Assembly (NCBI GenBank): GCA_959607825.1
Contig: CAUHNW010000015.1
Location: forward strand, 1 to 64,000
Direction of reading: 5' to 3'
DNA: 64,000 bases
From: HGM13006 sp900757695
GTDB lineage: Bacteria; Bacillota; Clostridia; Oscillospirales; Oscillospiraceae
The translations under genes were made by a program, and so were the position numbers. The notes under the pieces were generated by a model. That model was not told where the DNA came from. It saw only the letters and a list, made by a program, of their open reading frames with translations, and searched no databases. Below, piece by piece: positions 50,836-57,902 of the stretch. The stretch's first letter is position 1, and each line of letters opens with the position of its first letter.

Positions 50836-50864
50836 AATGTACCACTGCTTTCCGGGATTGTCAA
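50836..50864 (-). promoter_or_regulatory. Heat-shock operon promoter
   Basis: On the minus strand TTGACA (50864-50859), 17-bp spacer, TACATT (50841-50836), directly upstream of CIRCE. This is a vegetative sigma-A-type promoter controlled by HrcA. Confidence 0.85.
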
Positions 50865-51017
50865 TAGGAGATTATGAATAAATTTGAAACAATTCAAAAA
50901 CAGCCAAAAAACATGAAAATGGATAGAGAAAAGAAATTTTTCAGGGTTTGTATACGCACAGAAGGTTTCAACGTCTATAATAGTGAAAAGCTTTTCAATC
51001 CACAATGGAGGTGCAGT

Positions 51018-51566
51018 ATGGAGGATGAGAAGATTCTGGGGCTATACCGGCAGCGGAACGAAGCTGCAATTTCGGCAACCGGGGAAAAGTACGGTGGATA
51101 TTGCCACGCCATTGCCTACAATATTTTAGCGTCCCGAGAAGACAGCGATGAATGTGTCTGGGATACATGGCTCCGTACATGGAATGCCATTCCGCCGGCA
51201 CAGCCCAAGAGCCTGAAGAGCTTCGTGGGAAGAATCACGCACAATCTGGCCATTGACCGCTATCGGTACAATCAGCGGCACGCAGGAACCGCAATGGAAG
51301 AGGTGCTGACGGAATTGAGGGTGGAGGCTCTGTCCGAGCCGGAAGAGACCGCAGAGGCAGAGGACTTGCGGAAGTGCATCTCAGCGTTTCTTCGGGCACA
51401 GCCCAAGGAAAAACGGGTGCTGTTCGTACTGCGGTACTGGTATGTGGACTCTATTGCGGAGATCAGCCGCAAAACCGGACTGAAGGAAACACGGATCCGT
51501 ACAGAGTTGTATCGGATGCGGAAAAAGCTCAGCACCCATCTGGAAAAGGAGGGGTATATTTTATGA
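51018..51566 (+). CDS. ECF-type RNA polymerase sigma factor
   Basis: A 182-residue sigma factor with region 2 (YCHAIAYNILASREDSDECVWDTWLRTWNAIPP, then SLKSFVGRITHNLAIDRYRYNQ) and region 4 (AFLRAQPKEKRVLFVLRYWYVDSIAEISRKTGLKETRIRTELYRMRKKLSTHL). It has no region 3, as usual for ECF factors. GGAGGTGCAGT precedes the ATG; longer upstream frames lack a site. The next gene, a DUF4179 protein with one membrane helix, overlaps it by ATGA and is the probable anti-sigma factor. The signal is unknown. Confidence 0.9.
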   Translation: MEDEKILGLYRQRNEAAISATGEKYGGYCHAIAYNILASREDSDECVWDTWLRTWNAIPPAQPKSLKSFVGRITHNLAIDRYRYNQRHAGTAMEEVLTELRVEALSEPEETAEAEDLRKCISAFLRAQPKEKRVLFVLRYWYVDSIAEISRKTGLKETRIRTELYRMRKKLSTHLEKEGYIL

Positions 51567-52633
51567 AACGGGACAGTGTGTTTTGGGCGATTTGCGGCAT
51601 GGATGATGATTTGATTTTAGAGGCAGAGGAGGGCATTTCAGTGGGAAAGAAGCAGGGAAAGCGTGCAGTCAGGATCGCAATGGCGGTGGCGGGAATTGCG
51701 GCAGTGCTGGCGGGAACCGCATTGGCGGTGAGGCTCTATACAAAATCCGCAGACCGGATGGAGGAAAACTGGAACCAACAGGCACAGCAGCCCATGACAT
51801 CGGAGCAAAAAGATTTTATCGAGGAAAAATCATCAGATGTTGGAAAGACGGTGACCGATCAGGGAATCACCGTTACGGTGGAGTCTGTAACCTGTACCGA
51901 TGAAATGGTATATGCAGCGGTCCGTCTGTATGTGGATCCGCAGCAGTATTCGGGCGATGAGATCGCACTGTTCCCAATGGTCGATGCTGCCACGGCGGAA
52001 AATATCCAGTGGGAGGCGCCCGTACAGGGAGAGGTGGTTTCCGTGACTGGGGACAACCGGCAGGCAGACGGAAGCATAGAAGCAGAGTGGCGGATCCGGT
52101 TTGCGGAGCTGCCGGAGGGACAGCGGCTCAGCGGCGGTGAGACAACCATGAATTTGGAGATTGCGGAGTTTGGGGTACATCTAATGGTGGATGGAGAGAT
52201 GCAGGAGCAGACGGTAGCAGGGGGCTGGAAGATTTCTGTCGTGCTGCCGGAAAGCGATACATCTGTGGTGATTTCGGCCCAGGAGAATGCGGTATTTGAA
52301 GGAGAATTGAATTTCAGTGTAGAACAGATCCAAGTGACGGCGGATGACCTGCGGTTTGAACTGATCGCTCCCAGCAACGACTATGTGATCGTAGGCACGG
52401 ATCAGCTGGAGCTTGCCAAGGCAGCGGAGCCGGATGCGCCGTTCTACTCGGTGGAAGCACGGCTGGAGGATGGAACGTGTGTACCAACCACCGGGGCTTC
52501 TATGTCGCTCAATGAGGAAAGCGGCATGGATGAATGGAATATTCGCTGGATGGCCCCCATTAATCCGGCAACTGTAGTATCACTGGTATTTACAGATGGA
52601 ACCGCAGAACAGGAGATCCCACTAGAAAAATAA
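51563..52633 (+). CDS. DUF4179 membrane protein, probable anti-sigma factor
   Basis: The 356-residue protein has a short cytosolic head (residues 1-35, MDDDLILEAEEG), one membrane helix (VRIAMAVAGIAAVLAGTALAV) and a large extracytoplasmic beta-rich domain typical of DUF4179/anti-sigma proteins in Firmicutes (VTDQGITVTVESVTCTDEMVYAAVRLYV). It is translationally coupled to the ECF sigma gene. The head should hold the sigma factor at the membrane until the outer domain senses a signal; this is inferred from gene order and topology. Confidence 0.82.
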   Translation: MKRDSVFWAICGMDDDLILEAEEGISVGKKQGKRAVRIAMAVAGIAAVLAGTALAVRLYTKSADRMEENWNQQAQQPMTSEQKDFIEEKSSDVGKTVTDQGITVTVESVTCTDEMVYAAVRLYVDPQQYSGDEIALFPMVDAATAENIQWEAPVQGEVVSVTGDNRQADGSIEAEWRIRFAELPEGQRLSGGETTMNLEIAEFGVHLMVDGEMQEQTVAGGWKISVVLPESDTSVVISAQENAVFEGELNFSVEQIQVTADDLRFELIAPSNDYVIVGTDQLELAKAAEPDAPFYSVEARLEDGTCVPTTGASMSLNEESGMDEWNIRWMAPINPATVVSLVFTDGTAEQEIPLEK

Positions 52634-52656
52634 GGTAGGCCGCAATTGAAGGAAAA

Positions 52657-52693
52657 GCGCCCCTGCTCACCATTAAACAGTGAGCGGGGGCGC
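52657..52693. terminator. Bidirectional terminator between the sigma operon and trxB
   Basis: GCGCCCCTGCTCAC pairs with GTGAGCGGGGGCGC; the minus strand continues TTTTCC behind trxB. Confidence 0.75.
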
Positions 52694-52706
52694 AGCTATT
52701 TATATA

Positions 52707-53606
52707 CTATGATAATTCCCGTCCGGCCAGCTCTGCGGCCACAGCTCCGTCTGACAGCGCAGTAACGATCTGGCGAATTTCTTTGGTGCGGAGATCACCG
52801 GCCACAAAAATACCGGGGACAGAGGTGCGGCAGTCCTCACCGGCTACAATATATCCGGCGGAATCCGTATCCACCAGCCCCTGATACAGGGAGGTGTCCG
52901 GCTGAAGTCCGATGGCCACAAATACGCCGTCAACCGGGAGTGACTCAGTTGCTCCGGCATGGGAAAGGACGATGCCGCTGACTGCGGTCTCCCCGGTGAT
53001 CTCCTGTACCTGCGTTTCAAAGCGGACAGTGATGTTTCCTTTGCTATGGAGCCGTTTGACCAAGGAAGCCTGGGCTTTGAGGGTATTTCCACGAACGATC
53101 AGCGTGACCTGACTGCACAGACCTGAGAGATACAGGGCATCCTCAACGGCGGTATTGCCGCCGCCCACTACCGCTACGGATTTCCCACGGTAAAAGGCTC
53201 CGTCACAGACAGCACACCAGCCAACACCCCGCCCGGTAAACTGCTGCTCGCCGGGAACGTCCAGATGCCGCCGGCGAACACCCATGGCGAGGATCACTCG
53301 CCGGGCCTCGTAACAGATGTCGCCATCAGTGCAGATCCGCAGGTGATCTCCCTGAGGCTCTAATCGAACGGCTTTTTCAAAGGCGGTGGTAACGCCCAGA
53401 CTGTCTACCTGCTGCCCAAAGCGCATGGCGAGCTCCCAACCCTGGGCATCGGGGGAGCCGGGCATATTCTCAATGACGCCGGTTTCGGCCATTTGGCCGC
53501 CGTAGGTCTTTTCTTCCATCAAAAGCGTACTGTGGCCAGCCCGAAGACTGTAGAGTGCGGCGGTAAGCCCGGCAGGGCCGCCGCCAATGACGCAGATATC
53601 ATACAT
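52707..53606 (-). CDS. trxB: Thioredoxin reductase
   Basis: A 299-residue flavoprotein with FAD motif VIGGGPAGLTAALYSLRAG and the redox site WCAVCDGAFYRGK. The second dinucleotide motif is VVGGGNTAVEDALYLSGL, and the FAD closing segment is GIFVAGDLRTKEIRQIVTALSDGAVAA. It reduces thioredoxin. The NADPH 2'-phosphate motif HRRxxxR of Escherichia coli is replaced by VRGNTLK, so cofactor preference is uncertain. AAGGAGGACCTGCC precedes the ATG. It is a single gene, far from trxA at 23.4 kb. Confidence 0.93.
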   Translation of the reverse strand: MYDICVIGGGPAGLTAALYSLRAGHSTLLMEEKTYGGQMAETGVIENMPGSPDAQGWELAMRFGQQVDSLGVTTAFEKAVRLEPQGDHLRICTDGDICYEARRVILAMGVRRRHLDVPGEQQFTGRGVGWCAVCDGAFYRGKSVAVVGGGNTAVEDALYLSGLCSQVTLIVRGNTLKAQASLVKRLHSKGNITVRFETQVQEITGETAVSGIVLSHAGATESLPVDGVFVAIGLQPDTSLYQGLVDTDSAGYIVAGEDCRTSVPGIFVAGDLRTKEIRQIVTALSDGAVAAELAGRELS

Positions 53607-53682
53607 GGCAGGTCCTCCTTACGGATCAATTGTGTTCTGTTCCTCAGTATATCACATGATCGTGCGTTTACGCAAAAAAAAA

Positions 53683-53707
53683 TCCCTGCCGCAACGTGCG
53701 GCAGGGA
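53683..53707 (-). terminator. Terminator of glnN
   Basis: TCCCTGCCGCA pairs with TGCGGCAGGGA; on the minus strand a run of nine T follows (53682-53674). Confidence 0.9.
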
Positions 53708-53722
53708 CATATCATGGGGAAA

Positions 53723-55810
53723 TTAGACGTAAAACAGCATCTCGGAGTAGCTGGGCAGAGGCCAGTAGTCCTTGCCGATGATGATCTCGCAGTGGTCGGC
53801 AGCGGCACGAACCTCGCTCATGGCGGGAACCACCTGCTTGCAGTAGTACTCGGCCAGCTCGTAGGTGCCGGTAACGGAGTCTACCTTGTTCATAAGATCA
53901 TCCAGCTTGTCGGCGGCCTCGTTCATGTCATCCACATCCTTGGTGACGGAGGCGAGGATCTTTTCCTCAGTCTTGGTGGACAGCGCTTCGCTGACAGCCT
54001 TCTTGGCAGCGGCGGTCTCGGATACGGAGGACAGGAATTCCAGTGCAGCAGGGATCAGCTGACGGCGGGCCATGCCCAGCGTGGTAAGGGCTTCGATGTT
54101 GATGACCTTGGAGTAGTGCTCCAGCTCTACCTCATAGCGGCTCTGCATCTCTACCGGGGAGAGAACGTTCATTTCGCTCATCAGGGCAATGTTCTTCTCG
54201 GAGAGCATGGAGGGCAGGGCATCCACGGTGGTTTTCATGTTCAGAAGTCCACGCTTTTCGGCCTCCGCCTCCCAGTCGGCAGAATAGCCGTTGCCGTTGA
54301 AGAGAATGCGCTCATGCTCCTTAATGGTCTTCTTGATCCATACGGCAGCAGCGGCGGTAAAGTCCTCTGCACCTTCCATTTCGGCGGCAAAGTCCTTGAG
54401 CACCTTTGCAACAGCGGTGTTAAGGACGGTGTTGGCATCGGAAAGGTTCATGGCAGAACCGGGCATACGGAACTCAAACTTGTTGCCGGTGAAGGCGAAG
54501 GGCGAGGTACGGTTCCGATCCGTGTTGTCCTTGGGGAACACAGGGAGAACGTCAACACCCAAATCGATCTTTGCCTTGCCCTTGGCCTCATAGGGGCTGT
54601 CATTGGCGATGGAGTCGAGAATATCGCCCAGCTCGTCGCCCACAAAGATGGAAATGATGGCCGGGGGAGCCTCGTTGGCACCCAGACGATGGTCATTTCC
54701 GGGGGAGGCAACGGTGGTGCGGAGCAGATCCTGATAGTCGTCCACCGCCTTGATGACAGCGGTCAGGAAGGTCAGGAACTGGAGGTTATCCATGGGGGTA
54801 TCGCCGGGATCCAGCAGGTTTTCGCTGCCTGCGGACAGAGACCAGTTGTTGTGCTTGCCGGAGCCGTTGACACCGTCAAAGGGCTTCTCGTGGAGCAGGC
54901 ACACAAGGCCGTGGCGCTCGGCGACCTTCTTCATCATTTCCATGGTCAGCAGGTTGTGGTCAATGGCCTTATTGGTGGTATCAAAGATCGGAGCCAGCTC
55001 ATGCTGTGCGGGAGCTACCTCGTTGTGCTTGGTCCTGGCGGGGACGCCCAGCTTCCAGAGCTCGTCGTCCAGCTCCTTCATAAATTCAGAGACCTGAGGG
55101 CGAATCACACCAAAGTAATGCTCCTCCAGCTCCTGTCCCTTGGCGGCGGAGTGACCGAACAGGGTGCGGCCGGTGAGAATCAGATCCTCTCTCTGCTCGT
55201 AGTCCTCCTTGCGGATCAGGAAATACTCCTGCTCGGGGCCAACGGTGGAGGATACATGGGTATAGTTTTTGCCGAACAGCTTCAGAACCTTGCAGGCCTC
55301 CGTGGAAATGGCCTTCATGGAGCGGAGCAGAGGGGTCTTCTTGTCCAGTGCCTCGCCGGTATAGGAGCAGAAAGCCGTGGGGATGCACAGAACGTCATCC
55401 TTTACAAAGGCGTAGCTGGTGGGATCCCATGCCGTGTAGCCACGGGCCTCACAGGTGGCACGCAGGCCGCCGGAGGGGAAGGAAGAGGCGTCAGGCTCGC
55501 CCTGAATCAGCTCCTTGCCCTTAAATTCCATAATGGCAGTGCCATCGCCCATAGGGGAAACAAAGCCATCGTGCTTCTCGGAGGTAATGCCGGTGAGAGG
55601 CTGGAACCAGTGGGTATAATGGGTGGCGCCCTTTTCGATGGCCCAGTCCTTCATAACACTGGCAACCACGTTGGCCACGTCCAGATCCAAAGGCTTGCCC
55701 TCGTCAATGGTGGCCTTCAGGCTTTTGTAGGTGGCGCTGGGAAGGCGCTCCTTCATTACATGCTCATTGAATACCATGGAGCCGTAGATGTCCTTGGTGT
55801 TTGCTGCCAT
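53723..55810 (-). CDS. glnN: Type III glutamine synthetase
   Basis: A 695-residue GSIII, clearly longer than GSI (about 440). It joins ammonium to glutamate with ATP. GSIII features are the N-terminal YGSMVFNEHVMKERLP, then SSTVGPEQEYFLIRKEDY (metal-binding Glu), NEVAPAQHELAPIFDTTNKAIDHN, LLHEKPFDGVNGSGKHNNWSLS and GNDHRLGANEAPPAIISIFVGDEL. AAAAAGGAGTAGATTAAT precedes the ATG. The leader holds a terminator and an alternative hairpin, so expression is probably controlled by antitermination. Confidence 0.96.
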   Translation of the reverse strand: MAANTKDIYGSMVFNEHVMKERLPSATYKSLKATIDEGKPLDLDVANVVASVMKDWAIEKGATHYTHWFQPLTGITSEKHDGFVSPMGDGTAIMEFKGKELIQGEPDASSFPSGGLRATCEARGYTAWDPTSYAFVKDDVLCIPTAFCSYTGEALDKKTPLLRSMKAISTEACKVLKLFGKNYTHVSSTVGPEQEYFLIRKEDYEQREDLILTGRTLFGHSAAKGQELEEHYFGVIRPQVSEFMKELDDELWKLGVPARTKHNEVAPAQHELAPIFDTTNKAIDHNLLTMEMMKKVAERHGLVCLLHEKPFDGVNGSGKHNNWSLSAGSENLLDPGDTPMDNLQFLTFLTAVIKAVDDYQDLLRTTVASPGNDHRLGANEAPPAIISIFVGDELGDILDSIANDSPYEAKGKAKIDLGVDVLPVFPKDNTDRNRTSPFAFTGNKFEFRMPGSAMNLSDANTVLNTAVAKVLKDFAAEMEGAEDFTAAAAVWIKKTIKEHERILFNGNGYSADWEAEAEKRGLLNMKTTVDALPSMLSEKNIALMSEMNVLSPVEMQSRYEVELEHYSKVINIEALTTLGMARRQLIPAALEFLSSVSETAAAKKAVSEALSTKTEEKILASVTKDVDDMNEAADKLDDLMNKVDSVTGTYELAEYYCKQVVPAMSEVRAAADHCEIIIGKDYWPLPSYSEMLFYV

Positions 55811-55854
55811 ATTAATCTACTCCTTTTTAAGTTCTCCGCAGTGCGGGTGAATTC

Positions 55855-55902
55855 AAAAAAATAGGCGCCGTGAGGGGGTCCCTCACAGCGCCCTTGCTGT
55901 AA
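55855..55902 (-). promoter_or_regulatory. glnN: glnN leader with terminator and competing hexaloop hairpin (attenuator)
   Basis: On the minus strand the transcript first meets TTACAGC-AAGGGC-GCTGTGA (55902-55883), a 7-bp stem with a six-base loop carrying A at 1 and G at 4. The overlapping stem GGCGCTGTGAGGG/CCCTCACGGCGCC (55892-55864) is followed by seven T (55861-55855). The two structures share bases and exclude each other. ANTAR-protein target hairpins have such A1/G4 hexaloops. Confidence 0.6.
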
Positions 55903-55909
55903 TGACCAC

Positions 55910-55938
55910 ATTATACTGCAATTTTGGTAGATGGTCAA
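55910..55938 (-). promoter_or_regulatory. Promoter of glnN
   Basis: TTGACC (55938-55933), 17-bp spacer, TATAAT (55915-55910) on the minus strand; the start site is just before the attenuator. The remainder of the 326-base gap to 56137 holds no gene. Confidence 0.85.
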
Positions 55939-56136
55939 TTGCATTTTTGCTGAATTTTGTGGGAAATGCATTTTATTTTCGTGCACTATGCAAAAGCACA
56001 AAAACCTGCGGGATTTGAAAAAAATCCCGGTCAGAATGCAGACGATCGGTCTATTCCTACAAGATATGCAGGGGGAATTGCTTTTTGCGATGGATTGTGT
56101 TATGGTGCACATAGATAAACCGGGGAGGTATGTTCG

Positions 56137-56844
56137 ATGAGATTAAAGGTTATCGCAATTTTGCTGTGCATTGCGTGCATTTGTACCATAACGGGCTGCG
56201 GCAGCAGGGTTGTTTCGGAAAGCGTGGAGGCGTCTGCTTCGCCGCAGGAGGCCTTTGGCAATGCACCAGTTGCGTCGCCGGAGCTGGCGGCGCAGACGGC
56301 GCAGACGGAGATGGGGGCGGCCGAAGAAAGCGAGGCAATGCCGGAGGAGCGCGAGGATGGGGCATTTCATCAGCAGCTGGCAGCGGTAATCCTGTGCCGG
56401 CAGGACGGACTGAAGTATGATCCGGAGGATCCGGTGTACTTCTGGCGTGCGGTGGGTTATCTGGTGGGAATGACTGCGCCCAATGAGCTTACAGAGGAGA
56501 CGGAGCAATCAGGCGTTTACCGGGTGACGCAGGAGAATATACAGGTCTTTGTGCAGGCCGTATTTGCGGACTTTTCCGGACAGATCCCATCGGTGACAGA
56601 GGAAGACCCGGTGGTGAGTATGGGTGAAAATGGAGACTATCTGTTTCATATGCCCGCAGTTGCCGTCAGTCTGACCTCCGTGGAGTTGATGCCTGGCGCA
56701 GATGGAGATACCGTACGGGTCGAGGCGGGCATAGACGGAAAGCCGGCAGGGACCTATGAGATCGCACTGGAAGATTATACCGGGCCGGAGATCGGAATGC
56801 GGAAGTTTTCCCATAGTATTGCCGGCGTGGAAACAAAGTCCTGA
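56137..56844 (+). CDS. Lipoprotein of unknown function
   Basis: A 235-residue protein with a lipoprotein signal (MRLKVIAILLCIACICTITGC, Cys 21). An Ala/Glu/Ser-rich tether runs to about 70, and a globular domain of about 160 residues follows, with DPVYFWRAVGYLVGMTA and YRVTQENIQVFVQAVFADF. I do not recognise the fold. It should be anchored outside the membrane. GGGGAGG precedes the ATG. It is followed after about 60 bases by the separate promoter of the LytTR gene, so a functional link is only suggested by position. Confidence 0.75.
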   Translation: MRLKVIAILLCIACICTITGCGSRVVSESVEASASPQEAFGNAPVASPELAAQTAQTEMGAAEESEAMPEEREDGAFHQQLAAVILCRQDGLKYDPEDPVYFWRAVGYLVGMTAPNELTEETEQSGVYRVTQENIQVFVQAVFADFSGQIPSVTEEDPVVSMGENGDYLFHMPAVAVSLTSVELMPGADGDTVRVEAGIDGKPAGTYEIALEDYTGPEIGMRKFSHSIAGVETKS

Positions 56845-56902
56845 CGGTGTCAGAAAGAGAAAAATCTGCGCAAAAAAGCATTGAAAAAATCTGGTTTCAA
56901 GG

Positions 56903-56931
56903 TTGACATAAAAAATCTTCTCTGATACAAT
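56903..56931 (+). promoter_or_regulatory. Promoter of the LytTR regulator gene
   Basis: TTGACA at 56903-56908, 17-bp spacer, TACAAT at 56926-56931, close to the consensus. Confidence 0.8.
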
Positions 56932-56965
56932 TTAGGTGAAAACAACGGAAGGGAAGTGCGGAGCG

Positions 56966-57691
56966 ATGAAGGCTGTGCTGACGGTGCACGCAGACTATCG
57001 CAAGGCACAGATTCCTGCTGATGATATTGCCTATATTACGGTGGAGGATCGTAAAACAAAGATCACACGGGGCTCCGGTGCAGTGCTGCGCACCAATCAG
57101 AGCCTGAAGGATGTCTTTGCGCAGCTGCCGGAGGATACGTTTCTCAATATCAACCGCGGAATCATTGTGTCAAAGAAATTTATCGAATCGGAGAAAAACG
57201 GCGTGATCACCATGATGGACGGGACACAGTTTCGGCGTCGGGTTCGGTCGGATCGGATGCCCAAGCGGCCCAAACCTGCGCCGCGGCAGGAAAAGCATGT
57301 GGTGTGTCCGGCAGAGGTGCTGGGCCAGTGGCTGGATCCCATGCCCATGCCCATGCTTGTAATGGAGCTGGTGTACGGAGCTGGCGGCGTGGATTTCCGG
57401 ATCCGGTATCTCAGCAGGGAAATGGCACGGCTGGAGAGCGTTACCATGGAAGAGGCGCTGGATCAGTCGGTATTGAAGCTGAGCAATGTGGGGAACCCCA
57501 GATGGATGGCAATTTTTGCGGATGTGGCCATTCATGGCGGTTCCCGAGTGATCGAGGATGTGCTGGAGGGCTCAGGCAAGTATATGCAGCTGAGATGTTA
57601 CCAGCCACAGCCGGGCTTCTGCGGCTGTGTGCTGACGGATCTTACCAAGGAAAATAATCTGGTGCAGGAGTTGTTCCGGGCCAGAGCGTGA
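56966..57691 (+). CDS. LytTR-domain transcriptional regulator with C-terminal sensor-like domain
   Basis: In this 241-residue protein the LytTR DNA-binding domain is N-terminal (residues about 5-100: IPADDIAYITVEDRKTKITRGSGAVLRTNQSLKDVFAQLPEDTFLNINRGIIVSKKFIES, ending FRRRVRSDRMP). A basic linker and a PAS-like domain (about 118-235: MPMPMLVMELVYGAGGVDFRIRYLSREMARLESV) follow. Most LytTR proteins carry the domain at the C-terminus after a receiver. The start at 56966 follows GGAAGTGCGGAGCG. It lies upstream of a surface-protein gene that could be its target; this is inference. Confidence 0.83.
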   Translation: MKAVLTVHADYRKAQIPADDIAYITVEDRKTKITRGSGAVLRTNQSLKDVFAQLPEDTFLNINRGIIVSKKFIESEKNGVITMMDGTQFRRRVRSDRMPKRPKPAPRQEKHVVCPAEVLGQWLDPMPMPMLVMELVYGAGGVDFRIRYLSREMARLESVTMEEALDQSVLKLSNVGNPRWMAIFADVAIHGGSRVIEDVLEGSGKYMQLRCYQPQPGFCGCVLTDLTKENNLVQELFRARA

Positions 57692-57709
57692 AGGAATATC
57701 AGGGAAATG

Positions 57710-57741
57710 GGCATGCTGCGTTTGCGGCATGCCTATTTTTT
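57710..57741 (+). terminator. Terminator after the LytTR gene
   Basis: GGCATGCTGC pairs with GCGGCATGCC around GTTT, followed by TATTTTTT. Confidence 0.8.
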
Positions 57742-57902
57742 GACCATGAGAAAAATGGAACAGGCTGGATATATTTTGAACGGTAAATTAGACAAATTAA
57801 GGTTTTGAATTTCGTTCGATCCCAAACTGAATTCTGCTTTTCTTCCCACAGAAAATACCGTATAATGAAAAAAGAATCCACTGGAAAAAAGGAGGAAGCA
57901 AG

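Noticed and set aside
51000..51017. CGTC/TATAAT stretch near 50980-50993 as a sigma-specific autoregulated ECF promoter
   Set aside because: A GGTTTCAAC-like box is directly adjacent to CGTC rather than about 16 bp away, so spacing does not fit an ECF promoter; at most a weak vegetative -10 is present.
53696..55864. 722-residue open frame antisense to glnN
   Set aside because: GSIII motifs are complete on the minus strand; the plus frame starts within a terminator.
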